Shown here: positions 15,170 to 23,143 of the stretch, piece after piece | How positions within the stretch are numbered: position 1 is the stretch's first letter | Layout: every line of letters starts with the position of its first letter | NCBI GenBank assembly: GCA_035554115.1 | Contig: DATMIW010000074.1 | Coordinates: 32,004-96,003, forward strand | Length of the DNA stretch: 64,000 bases | DNA from: CAXTSE01 sp035554115 | Lineage (GTDB): Bacteria; Actinomycetota; Actinomycetes; Actinomycetales; Microbacteriaceae | Direction: 5' to 3' | Program-made: the position numbers and the translations under genes | Notes under the pieces: generated by a model | Told to the model about the DNA's origin: nothing | Seen by the model: only the letters and a program-made list of their open reading frames with translations | Databases searched by the model: none

Positions 15170-17410
15170 GTGACCTCGCTCGACCTTTCGCCCCTCGATG
15201 TGCGGCTGAGTACCGCCCTTGGCGGTCGCACGGGACAGGCGATCACAAAGGCTTTCGGCTATACAACGGTCGGCGAATTCCTCACGCATTATCCGCGGCG
15301 TTATGCGCGGCGCGGTGAGCTGACGGCTCTCAGTGAATTGGCGATTGACGACAACGTCACAATCGTCGCCGAGGTGCGAAGCGTGAACGAACGGTCGATG
15401 CGCAATCGCCGCGGCTCGATCGTCGAGGTCGTCATCAGCGACGGGACGGCGCATCTCACTCTGACGTTCTTCAACCAGGCCTGGCGGGCGCAGCAACTCC
15501 GGCCGGGCATGCGTGGAATCTTCGCCGGCAAAGTTGGCGACTATCGGGGTGCGCGCCAGCTCGCGCATCCGGACTATGAGCTGTTTGAAGCTGACGACGC
15601 CCGGCCCGAGGCGAGCGCAGAAATTGCGAAAGGCTGGGCCGAGCACCCGATCCCGATCTATCCGGCCACCTCGACCCTCGCGAGCTGGCAGCTGGCCAAG
15701 GCAATGGATGTCGTGCTCGACACCCTGCCCGCGCTCGACGACCCGGTGCCCGCCGACATTCGCGCCGAGCGCGGACTCATCCCGTTCGCAACCGCTCTCG
15801 AGCTTGTGCACCGACCCGAGACCGACGCCGACTGGAAGCGCGCGCAGGACGCGCTCCGGTTTCAGGAGGCGTTCGTACTGCAGAGCGCCCTGCTTGCCCA
15901 GCGTGCCGAACGTAGGGCGGCCGCGGCGACCTCTCGCGTGCCGGGGAAGCTGTCGGCCGAGTTCGCCGAGCGCTTGCCCTTCACCTTGACGGGAGACCAG
16001 ACGCGGGTGGGCGAGGAGATCGAGCGAGACCTCGCCGAGGGTGCGCCGATGAACCGTCTTGTGCAAGGCGAGGTCGGTTCGGGCAAGACGCTCGTGGCGT
16101 TGCGCGCGATGCTGACCGTTGCCGATTCGGGTGGGCAGTCAGCTTTCCTCGCGCCAACGGAAGTGCTCGCCGCACAGCATTTGCGATCGATTGTCGCGAC
16201 CCTCGGGCCGGACCTCAGCGCTCGGTTGCGCGTCACTTTGCTCACCGGGCAGATGCCGGTGGCCGATCGTCGCAAAGCGATGCTCGCGGCCGCGAGCGGA
16301 GGGGCTTCGATCGTCGTTGGCACGCATGCTTTGCTGGGCGACACCGTCTCGTTCGCCGAGCTGGGGTTGGTTGTTGTCGATGAGCAACACCGCTTCGGCG
16401 TCGATCAACGCGAGGCCCTTCGGCTGAAGGGCACGGCGCCTCATGTTTTGGTGCTCACAGCCACCCCCATTCCTCGCACTGTTGCCATGACGGTCTTTGG
16501 CGACCTGGATGTCTCCACAATCGCCGAATTGCCGGCCGGTCGTACGCCCATTGCCTCGCATGTGGTGGGGTTGGCCGAGCATCCGGGCTGGGAAGGACGG
16601 GTCTGGGAACGCCTGAGCGAAGAGCTTGCCGAGGGGCGGCAGGGGTTCGTGGTGTGCCCGGCAATCGACGAGAAGTTGGTGGAAGAAGGCGATCTGGCGG
16701 TCGAGACCCCGCCGGTCGAGGTCGTCGAGACCCCGTCGGTCGAGCCTGTCGAGACCAAGCCCGCGCCCGCATCTCGACAGGCTCGATCCCCGGGCACCCC
16801 CGCCTCCGTGACTGCGACCCTGGCGCGCCTGACGCAACTTCCGCAGCTTGCCGGCCGCCGCATCCGGGCCCTGCATGGGCGCATGAGCGCCGATGAGAAG
16901 GACGCGACCATGCGCGCGTTCGCCGCGGGAGACATCGACGTGCTGGTCGCCACGACAGTGATCGAGGTGGGGGTCGATGTGCCCAACGCATCGACGATGG
17001 TTGTGCTCGATGCCGACAGGTTTGGCGTCGCGCAGCTGCACCAACTGCGTGGTCGGGTCGGGCGCGGGGGAGTTCCCGGTCTCGCCCTTTTCGTGACATA
17101 TGCCGAACCCGGCACGATCACCCGCGAACGCGTGGATGCCGTCGCCGCCACTCTCGACGGCTTCGAGCTCGCGCAGGTCGACCTCGAACTGCGCCGCGAG
17201 GGCAATGTGCTCGGGGCGACCCAGAGCGGCGGGCGTTCATCGCTCAAATTGCTGCAGGTGGTTCGCGACGGCGATCTGATCGGCGAGGCGCGAGAGGCGG
17301 CTCATGGCGTGCTCGAGTCAGACCCGACACTGGCCGACCACCTCGCCCTGCGGCAGGCCCTGGCGCGGCGGCTCGACGAGGTCGAACGGGCGTTTCTCGC
17401 GAAGTCGTAG
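15170..17410 (+). CDS. recG: ATP-dependent DNA helicase RecG
   Basis: Branch-migration helicase that remodels stalled forks and Holliday junctions; 746 residues. An N-terminal wedge/OB domain (about 60-160) is followed by two RecA-like motor domains: Walker A GEVGSGKTL, Walker B-type VVDEQHRFGV, LTATPIPRT, then LHGRMSADEKD, ATTVIEVGVDVPNAS and QLRGRVGRGG. GTG 15170 lies six bases after a TACCCT box (leaderless). Odd: residues about 505-545, between the motor motifs, are an extra Pro/Val/Glu segment containing PVEVVETPSVEPVETK, coded by three in-frame palindromic repeats. Usual RecG proteins have only a short loop here. Confidence 0.96.
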   Translation: MTSLDLSPLDVRLSTALGGRTGQAITKAFGYTTVGEFLTHYPRRYARRGELTALSELAIDDNVTIVAEVRSVNERSMRNRRGSIVEVVISDGTAHLTLTFFNQAWRAQQLRPGMRGIFAGKVGDYRGARQLAHPDYELFEADDARPEASAEIAKGWAEHPIPIYPATSTLASWQLAKAMDVVLDTLPALDDPVPADIRAERGLIPFATALELVHRPETDADWKRAQDALRFQEAFVLQSALLAQRAERRAAAATSRVPGKLSAEFAERLPFTLTGDQTRVGEEIERDLAEGAPMNRLVQGEVGSGKTLVALRAMLTVADSGGQSAFLAPTEVLAAQHLRSIVATLGPDLSARLRVTLLTGQMPVADRRKAMLAAASGGASIVVGTHALLGDTVSFAELGLVVVDEQHRFGVDQREALRLKGTAPHVLVLTATPIPRTVAMTVFGDLDVSTIAELPAGRTPIASHVVGLAEHPGWEGRVWERLSEELAEGRQGFVVCPAIDEKLVEEGDLAVETPPVEVVETPSVEPVETKPAPASRQARSPGTPASVTATLARLTQLPQLAGRRIRALHGRMSADEKDATMRAFAAGDIDVLVATTVIEVGVDVPNASTMVVLDADRFGVAQLHQLRGRVGRGGVPGLALFVTYAEPGTITRERVDAVAATLDGFELAQVDLELRREGNVLGATQSGGRSSLKLLQVVRDGDLIGEAREAAHGVLESDPTLADHLALRQALARRLDEVERAFLAKS
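16699..16789. repeat. Cluster of palindromic repeats inside recG
   Basis: A partial unit (GGTCGAGACC at 16699-16708), two direct copies (GGTCGAGGTCGTCGAGACC at 16714-16732 and GGTCGAGCCTGTCGAGACC at 16738-16756) and one inverted, slightly broken copy (16772-16789) occur within 91 bases, all in the recG frame. Confidence 0.8.
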
Positions 17411-17479
17411 CGTGCGCTGTCGTGACGCGCGGTGACTGGTCACGGGCTGCTGCATCCCACCCCGGATAGGCTGGCCCGT

Positions 17480-17974
17480 ATGAGCCGGATCGCCGTTGTT
17501 CCGGGGTCGTTCGACCCTGTCACCCTCGGGCATCTCGATGTGATCGAACGGGCGGCCAGGCTCTTCGACGAAGTCCATGTGCTGGTCGTGCACAACCCGG
17601 GCAAGACGGCGCTGCTGCCGATTGCGGAACGGGTGTCTCTCATCCAGGATTCGGTGGATGCCGCCCAGCTGGCCGGCAACATCATCGTCACCAGCTGGAG
17701 TGTCGGCCTCCTCGTCGACTATGCGAGCGATGTCGGTGCCATTGCGCTCGTGAAGGGCATCAGATCGCAGATCGATGTGTCTTATGAGACCCCGATGGCG
17801 ATTGTCAATCGCGACCTTGCGAATGTTGAGACCGTGTTCTTGCTGCCGAATCCGGCGCATGCGCATGTGTCGAGCTCGCTCGTGCGGCAGGTGGCATCGC
17901 TTGGCGGGGATGTGACGCCGTATGTGCCGAAACCCGTCTCTGACTTCCTGCAGCGCGATCGCGACGAGCGGTGA
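17480..17974 (+). CDS. coaD: Phosphopantetheine adenylyltransferase
   Basis: Penultimate step of coenzyme A synthesis: transfers AMP from ATP to 4'-phosphopantetheine. A 164-residue nucleotidyltransferase with VPGSFDPVTLGHLDVIERAA (containing the TxGH active-site motif), KGIRSQIDVSYE and SSSLVRQ. The ATG at 17480 follows a TAGGCT box by seven bases. It lies downstream of recG by 69 bases, with its own promoter. Length and motifs are normal; no anomalies. Confidence 0.96.
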   Translation: MSRIAVVPGSFDPVTLGHLDVIERAARLFDEVHVLVVHNPGKTALLPIAERVSLIQDSVDAAQLAGNIIVTSWSVGLLVDYASDVGAIALVKGIRSQIDVSYETPMAIVNRDLANVETVFLLPNPAHAHVSSSLVRQVASLGGDVTPYVPKPVSDFLQRDRDER

Positions 17975-18011
17975 ACCCCGCAGTTTTGCGGCGACCCCAC
18001 CGTCGGCAGAT

Positions 18012-18443
18012 GTGCTCGCTGCTGCCCGCGGAAACTGGCACCGCGGCGACGCAAACGGCCTCGGATGCGAGGCGCGCGTGATTGCGCGACGTGATGCGGC
18101 CATCCGCTTGGGAATCTCGCTCGAAATGGCGCGGCGGCACAATCTGCCAACGTCACTAACGGAGGCGGAGGTCGATGCGCTCGACACCAACCCTCCGCCG
18201 TGGCTCATCCAGTCGCGCTCGAATAGCACCGGGAAGCGCCCCGTGTGGGTGCAGCTTCGATGCGATATCTGCGGGTTCGCGGAGGCGGCCCGGCCCAAGA
18301 AATGGTGGCCGGACTTCACCTATCTCAGCTGCGACATCCACGGGTCTGATGAGCTTCCGGATGCCGCACCCGGCACCCGGCGTCGCGAACTTGACGGGGT
18401 GGGCAGCCGGTTTATCGCGATCGTCGACACGCCTGTTGAATGA
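18012..18443 (+). CDS. Conserved hypothetical protein with Cys/His zinc-ribbon-like region
   Basis: I recognise the pattern as a conserved actinobacterial protein of unknown function but cannot name a family. From GTG 18012 the product is 143 residues: an N-terminal VLAAARGNWHRGDANGLGCEARV block, a helical middle, then KRPVWVQLRCDICGFAEAARPKKWWPDFTYLSCDIHG, where CxxC and a later CxxH could bind zinc. An in-frame ATG at 17922 would overlap coaD by 53 bases and add 30 poorly conserved residues. It lies just behind coaD, so it may be part of that transcript. Confidence 0.65.
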   Translation: MLAAARGNWHRGDANGLGCEARVIARRDAAIRLGISLEMARRHNLPTSLTEAEVDALDTNPPPWLIQSRSNSTGKRPVWVQLRCDICGFAEAARPKKWWPDFTYLSCDIHGSDELPDAAPGTRRRELDGVGSRFIAIVDTPVE

Positions 18444-18554
18444 GCGGTGCCGGGGCCGGGTAGTTGGAGTGCGACGAGCATCGCCCATGGGGCCTGTCGT
18501 CCTCTCCTCCCCAGCGTTGATAGGTGATTCATCCTGTTGAAACTCAACATTTAC

Positions 18555-18570
18555 TCGAACAAAGTTTCGA
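18555..18570 (+). promoter_or_regulatory. LexA (SOS) box before the HNH gene
   Basis: TCGAACAAAGTTTCGA matches the actinobacterial LexA operator TCGAAC-N4-GTTCGA at 11 of 12 specified positions. It lies 18 bases before the ATG of the DUF222/HNH gene, close enough to cover its promoter or transcription start. Confidence 0.6.
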
Positions 18571-18588
18571 ATCTTGATACGATGAAGC

Positions 18589-19911
18589 ATGGCAAATTTC
18601 CCGAGCGTGACAGTCAAGCGCGAGCTCGACGTTTCGCTCGTCCTGCCCTCCACTGAAGGGCTCGAGCAGCTTTCTGCCGGCGAACTGCAGGCGCGCCAAC
18701 GCGAATTCGCGGCTGCACAAAGGCGCGTCGCGGGCGGTGCCGCGAGGGTTGCGGCAGAGATCGCTCGCAGGTCGGCTCCAGAGCTCGGGCATGCTGGCCT
18801 GGCACAAAAAGAGGGAGTGCGCACGCCTCAGCAGCTGATCGAACGCCTCGCGGGTGTTTCTGCCTCCGAAGCTCACGCGATGATTCATGTCGGCGGCCTG
18901 ATGGCGACTGGAAGTTCCGCGCCAGCTGTCGCCGCGGTCGAGAGCGGCGAGCTGTCTGTCCTTGCCGCCGACGCTATCCGCACCGGATTGGGCACGCCCT
19001 CAGAGGCAATAGACGCCAACGCTCTCGCAGAGGCGGAGGCGCTGCTCGTCGTCGCGGCCCCGGATCTTTCGGTGCGGAGGCTTGCCGCCGAGGCGCGAGC
19101 AATGCGTGATGCGCTCGATGTAGAAGGCGTGGCCGAACGTGAAGAGGTGCTGCGCGAGCGGCGATATCTACGCCTCACGCCGCAAGTCGACGGCATGACC
19201 CGTGTCGCCGGACTGCTCGATCCTGAATCAGCGGCAATCGTCACTGCCGCTTTCGATCAGATAACCGCCCCCCGCCGGGGCGGACCTCGATTTGTCGACC
19301 CCGCGGCACAGGAACGCGCACAGGCAATAGTTGACGATCCGCGTACGACAGATCAGCTGCTTGCCGACGCCTTCGTCGAGATGGTGCGAATCGCGGGAGC
19401 GGCCGACACAGGCCGTATGTTTACGCAGCGTCGCCCGGCGGTGCAGATCCACGTCAAGCTCGTCGACCTTAACACCGGCGCCGGAGCGGCTCAGCTCGAG
19501 GGGCAATCATCGGCTTCCTCAATCGGCACCGCGCGGCGAATGGCGTGCAGCGCCGGAGCCATACCCGTTCTGTTCGATAACGGCGACGTTCTCAACCTGG
19601 GCCGCTCTCAACGGCTTTTCACCGATCAACAACGCATTGCATTGGCGGCGCGAGACGGTGGATGCCGGTTCCCCGGCTGCGACAGACTGCCTTCGTGGTG
19701 CGAGGCCCATCACATTGACGAATGGACACGAGATAACGGCCGAACAGATGTGTCGCGGGGAGTGCTTCTGTGTCGCTTCCACCATATGAACGTGCACAAC
19801 AACGGTTGGACGATTACGCGACGAGCCGGAAAGTTCTTCGCCGTGCCACCGCCACACACAGGAAAGCCTGACCTCGAAATGCCTCCGCGATGGCAGACGG
19901 CGGGCGCTTGA
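18589..19911 (+). CDS. DUF222 / HNH endonuclease-like protein (13E12-type family)
   Basis: A 440-residue protein with an N-terminal helical DUF222 domain (about 20-320) and a C-terminal HNH domain: CRFPGCDRLPSWCEAHHIDEW ... LLCRFHHMNVHNNGW, with the zinc Cys residues and the catalytic-type HH pair intact. This family is abundant and multicopy in Microbacteriaceae and mycobacteria (13E12 repeat proteins); biochemical roles are unclear, and DNA cleavage is inferred only from the HNH fold. A LexA-type box lies 18 bases before the start. Base use is less GC-rich upstream than around it. Intact and full length. Confidence 0.9.
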   Translation: MANFPSVTVKRELDVSLVLPSTEGLEQLSAGELQARQREFAAAQRRVAGGAARVAAEIARRSAPELGHAGLAQKEGVRTPQQLIERLAGVSASEAHAMIHVGGLMATGSSAPAVAAVESGELSVLAADAIRTGLGTPSEAIDANALAEAEALLVVAAPDLSVRRLAAEARAMRDALDVEGVAEREEVLRERRYLRLTPQVDGMTRVAGLLDPESAAIVTAAFDQITAPRRGGPRFVDPAAQERAQAIVDDPRTTDQLLADAFVEMVRIAGAADTGRMFTQRRPAVQIHVKLVDLNTGAGAAQLEGQSSASSIGTARRMACSAGAIPVLFDNGDVLNLGRSQRLFTDQQRIALAARDGGCRFPGCDRLPSWCEAHHIDEWTRDNGRTDVSRGVLLCRFHHMNVHNNGWTITRRAGKFFAVPPPHTGKPDLEMPPRWQTAGA

Positions 19912-19989
19912 CCGTCGTCGGCCAACGCGGGGCGGGCGAAACGAGGCTGCGGAAGGGCGCAGAATGGAGGAGCACCAGAGAGGACCCGA

Positions 19990-20403
19990 ATGCTCCGCAC
20001 AGTTTTGGGTGGCAAGATTCACCGCGCCACCGTTACGCAAGCCGACCTTCACTATGTCGGCTCGATCACCATCGACGACGATTTGGCGAGCGCCGCTGGG
20101 CTGATCGAGGGCGAAAAGGTTCAGGTGGTCGACGTCACCAACGGGGCGCGCATCGACACATATGTCATTCGGGGCACGGCCGGGTCGGGGCACATCTGCA
20201 TCAACGGAGCGGCTGCCCACCTCGTGAATCCGGGCGACGTGGTGATCATCATGTCGTTCCTGCTCGCCGACGAGAGCGAACTTGCCAACTACAGGCCGCG
20301 AGTAGTGCATGTGGACGGCGACAACCGGATCGTTGCGACGGGCGACGACCCATCAGCTCCAGTGCCGGGTTCGACCGACCAGATTTCGTCACGCACGATC
20401 TGA
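19990..20403 (+). CDS. panD: Aspartate 1-decarboxylase
   Basis: Pyruvoyl enzyme that makes beta-alanine for pantothenate and CoA from aspartate. The proenzyme (137 residues) shows the self-cleavage site Tyr-Val-Gly-Ser at residues 22-25, where Ser25 becomes the pyruvoyl group, after the KIHRATVTQADL start, and has NGAAAHLVNPGDVVIIMSF near residue 76. GAGAGGA precedes the ATG. The last 15 residues are a variable tail. It stands alone here rather than with panB/panC. Confidence 0.96.
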   Translation: MLRTVLGGKIHRATVTQADLHYVGSITIDDDLASAAGLIEGEKVQVVDVTNGARIDTYVIRGTAGSGHICINGAAAHLVNPGDVVIIMSFLLADESELANYRPRVVHVDGDNRIVATGDDPSAPVPGSTDQISSRTI

Positions 20404-20450
20404 CCCATTCGCTGGGCGCCAGCACCGGCACCTGCGTACAATCGAACCTC

Positions 20451-21005
20451 GTGTCAACTCCCACGTCTCCTTACGACCTCGATGTCCGCGACATTATGCA
20501 CCGGGCCGGCGAGATGCGTGAACGACGCTTCGAGGTGGCAGCCCCTGAAGAGTTCGGCGCCGGCGCCGCAGTGGTCCCTGTCGATGCACACGTCGACCTC
20601 GACGTCCGACTCGAAGGGCTCCACGACGGCATTTTGGTCTCCGCTGTCGTCGAAACGACGGCAACAGGCGAGTGCGTGAGGTGCCTCGACCCGGTGAGCA
20701 TCCCGATCGAAGTCGAATTCCAGGAGCTTTTCGCGTATTCTCCTGATGAAGCATTCGACTATTCGGTTCGAGATGATCACGTGGATCTCGAACCGGTCGT
20801 GCGGGATGCGGTGGTGCTGGCGCTACCGTTCCAACCGGTTTGCCGGCCGGACTGCCCTGGACTCGACCCGGAAACGGGCGAGAAGCTGGCGGATCTGCCG
20901 GATCAGCCTGTGCGCGAAGTGCTCGACCCCCGGTGGGCTGCACTCGAAAACTTCACGCCGGGCACCCAAAGTTCGGACTCCCAGAGTTCCGACACCACCG
21001 AATAG
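20451..21005 (+). CDS. YceD/DUF177 family protein
   Basis: A 184-residue protein of the DUF177 family, nearly always encoded just before rpmF, as here. It has the characteristic pair of Cys motifs: ECVRCLDPV at about residue 74 and VCRPDCPGLDPETGE in the C-terminal half, which could form a metal or disulfide site. DUF177 proteins have been linked to 23S rRNA processing and accumulation, but the bacterial role is not settled. GTG 20451 lies eight bases after a TACAAT box (leaderless-type start). A Ser/Asp-rich tail ends it, 41 bases before rpmF. Confidence 0.88.
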   Translation: MSTPTSPYDLDVRDIMHRAGEMRERRFEVAAPEEFGAGAAVVPVDAHVDLDVRLEGLHDGILVSAVVETTATGECVRCLDPVSIPIEVEFQELFAYSPDEAFDYSVRDDHVDLEPVVRDAVVLALPFQPVCRPDCPGLDPETGEKLADLPDQPVREVLDPRWAALENFTPGTQSSDSQSSDTTE

Positions 21006-21046
21006 ACCTGCGACGCCCCGCGCGTCGACAACGAAAGAAGAAGATC

Positions 21047-21250
21047 ATGGCCGTTCCCAAGCGCAAGCAATCGCGCTCGAACACGCACTCCCGTCGGTCG
21101 CAGTGGAAAGCCATCCTGCCGACCCTCGTCAAGACCGTAGAGAACGGCAAGACCGTCTACAGCCTTCCGCACCGCGCCAAGGTCGTCGAAGACTCCGCAG
21201 GCACCGCCCTGTACCTGGAGTACAAAGGCCGCAAGGTCGCCGACGTTTAG
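21047..21250 (+). CDS. rpmF: 50S ribosomal protein bL32
   Basis: Large-subunit ribosomal protein, 67 residues, starting MAVPKRKQSRSNTHSRRSQWK, typical for bL32. The C-terminal part has no Cys residues, so this is the zinc-free form, as usual in Microbacteriaceae. GAAAGAAGAAG provides the ribosome site. It lies in the conserved order DUF177-rpmF-rnc-mutM. A short inverted repeat (TCGCCC/GGGCGA, 21257-21271) follows its stop. Confidence 0.96.
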   Translation: MAVPKRKQSRSNTHSRRSQWKAILPTLVKTVENGKTVYSLPHRAKVVEDSAGTALYLEYKGRKVADV

Positions 21251-21309
21251 GCTCGTGACTCGCCCTCAGGGCGACTCGGACATGGCTGGCGCGCACCAGC
21301 GAGGCTGCC

Positions 21310-22110
21310 GTGGCTGAACTGCGTGGACCTGACATTTCTGGTCTCGACAAGCCTGACCTCGACACCACGGGGCCTGAGCTAGCTGACGAAAACGGCACAG
21401 CCAACGCGACCGGAGCGAATTCCAATCGTTCCGTACTGCTTGGCGCCTTGGGCGTACACATTGACGAAGGGCTTCTGCAGCTCGCGCTCACCCACCGCTC
21501 GTACTCCTACGAGAACGGCGGCGTCGCGCACAATGAACGACTCGAGTTTCTCGGTGACTCGATCCTCGGCCAGGCCGTCACGGTCATGCTCTACCGCGAC
21601 AACCCGGAACTCGACGAAGGCGATCTCGCCAAACGCCGCGCCAGCCTGGTCAGCGCCGTCGCACTTGCCGAAATCGCCCGCACGATCGACGTCGGCACCC
21701 ACCTGCTGCTCGGTCGCGGTGAAGTTCTCACAGGTGGCCGCGAGAAGGCATCGATTCTTGCGGATGCCGTAGAAGCGCTCATCGGCGCCACCTACCTGTC
21801 CGAGGGTGGTGACGTCGCCACCGCAATGGTGCTCCGTCTCGTCGCGCCGCTACTTGCCGACCCGGACAGATTCGGCGCCGCCATGGATCCGAAAACCAGC
21901 CTGCAGGAACTCTCCACCCGCATCGGCAAAGGCTTGCCGGTCTACACGGTCACCGACAGCGGCCCCGATCACTCGAAGCGATTCCACGCCTCGGTGTCGC
22001 TCGGCACCGGACCCGAACTTGCAACAGGCGACGGCAGCAGCAAAAAACAAGCCGAAATGGCTGCCGCATTGAGCGCGTGGTCGATTTTGCACCCACGCGC
22101 CACGCGATAG
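21310..22110 (+). CDS. rnc: Ribonuclease III
   Basis: Double-strand-specific endoribonuclease for rRNA maturation. A 266-residue protein with catalytic domain (about 38-185) containing HNERLEFLGDSILG and DAVEALIGATYL, which carry the acidic metal ligands, and a C-terminal dsRNA-binding domain (about 195-262) with TSLQELSTRIG and SSKKQAEMAAALSAW. GTG 21310 gives a 37-residue N-terminal extension (including GLDKPDLDTTGP) partly coded by a degenerate palindromic repeat at 21340-21358. It precedes mutM by ten bases. Confidence 0.96.
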   Translation: MAELRGPDISGLDKPDLDTTGPELADENGTANATGANSNRSVLLGALGVHIDEGLLQLALTHRSYSYENGGVAHNERLEFLGDSILGQAVTVMLYRDNPELDEGDLAKRRASLVSAVALAEIARTIDVGTHLLLGRGEVLTGGREKASILADAVEALIGATYLSEGGDVATAMVLRLVAPLLADPDRFGAAMDPKTSLQELSTRIGKGLPVYTVTDSGPDHSKRFHASVSLGTGPELATGDGSSKKQAEMAAALSAWSILHPRATR

Positions 22111-22120
22111 ACGTCCCATC

Positions 22121-23089
22121 GTGCCCGAACTCCCCGAAGTCGAGGTCGTTCGCGCGGGACTCGCCCCCGCCGTGACCGGTGCAACAGTCACGCGTGTGCA
22201 CGTGCTCGACGTGCGATCTCTCCGCCGACACGACGGACCGTCCGAAGATTTCGTTGACCTCATGACCGGAGCAGTGCTCGCCGAACCTCAGCGCCGGGGA
22301 AAGTTTCTGTGGGTGCCGCTCACCTCGAGCGACGAGCAGGGCTTACCCGCTCGCGCACTCGTCACCCATCTCGGGATGAGCGGCCAACTGCTGCTGCGGA
22401 GCCCGGATGCGGAACGCAGCCGCCTCACCCGCATTGTGCTCGAGGTGGAGCACCCTGTGCACGGCGGACTGCGGGTGGATTTCGTCGATCAACGGATATT
22501 CGGATCGATGGCCGTCGATCGTCTGGTGGCTCCGGCGGACGTGCTCACCTCGGCGGACGCGCCGACAGACACGGACGCGGTGGCCGACGCGCCGATGCAC
22601 ACGCACACGGATGCGGCGGCGGAGCGCATCCCGAGTCAGGTGGCCCATATCGCGCGAGACCCGCTCGACCCCCTGTTCAACGACCGCGAGTTCTTGCGCA
22701 AACTGGCAGCCAAGAACACGACGATCAAACGCGCACTCCTCGACCAGACGCTCGTAAGCGGAATCGGCAACATCTACGCCGACGAATCCCTCTGGGCGGC
22801 GCGCGTCCACTACGACCAGCCGACCCACAGCTTGGCTCGGCCGCGCGCCGTGCTGCTTTTGGCAGAAATTCGGGCAGTGCTCGCTCGCGCTCTCGCCGAA
22901 GGGGGTACGAGTTTCGATGCGCAATACGTGAACGTCAATGGAGCATCGGGATATTTCGCGCATTCGCTCAACGCCTACGGACAGGCCGGGCGTCCGTGTC
23001 CGCGGTGCGGGCGTCCGATCGTGCGCAAAACCTTCATGAATCGCGGATCCCATTTCTGTGCGTACTGTCAACGGGTGCGGCGGGGGTAG
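22121..23089 (+). CDS. mutM: Formamidopyrimidine-DNA glycosylase (Fpg)
   Basis: Bifunctional glycosylase/AP lyase excising 8-oxoguanine. MPELPEVE supplies the catalytic Pro2 and Glu3; a H2TH region lies around LLDQTLVSGIGNIYADE, and a C-terminal zinc finger is CPRCGRPIVRKTFMNRGSHFCAYCQ. At 322 residues it is longer than the common 270-290. The excess lies at about residues 138-170, an Asp/Ala/Thr-rich, His-containing insert (TSADAPTDTDAVADAPMHT) between the N-terminal beta domain and the helical domain. It follows rnc closely and forms an operon with it. Confidence 0.96.
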   Translation: MPELPEVEVVRAGLAPAVTGATVTRVHVLDVRSLRRHDGPSEDFVDLMTGAVLAEPQRRGKFLWVPLTSSDEQGLPARALVTHLGMSGQLLLRSPDAERSRLTRIVLEVEHPVHGGLRVDFVDQRIFGSMAVDRLVAPADVLTSADAPTDTDAVADAPMHTHTDAAAERIPSQVAHIARDPLDPLFNDREFLRKLAAKNTTIKRALLDQTLVSGIGNIYADESLWAARVHYDQPTHSLARPRAVLLLAEIRAVLARALAEGGTSFDAQYVNVNGASGYFAHSLNAYGQAGRPCPRCGRPIVRKTFMNRGSHFCAYCQRVRRG

Positions 23090-23143
23090 CGAGACAGGTG
23101 GCTAAGGGGACGCCCGATAACCGGGACGCCAGCTAATCGCGCA

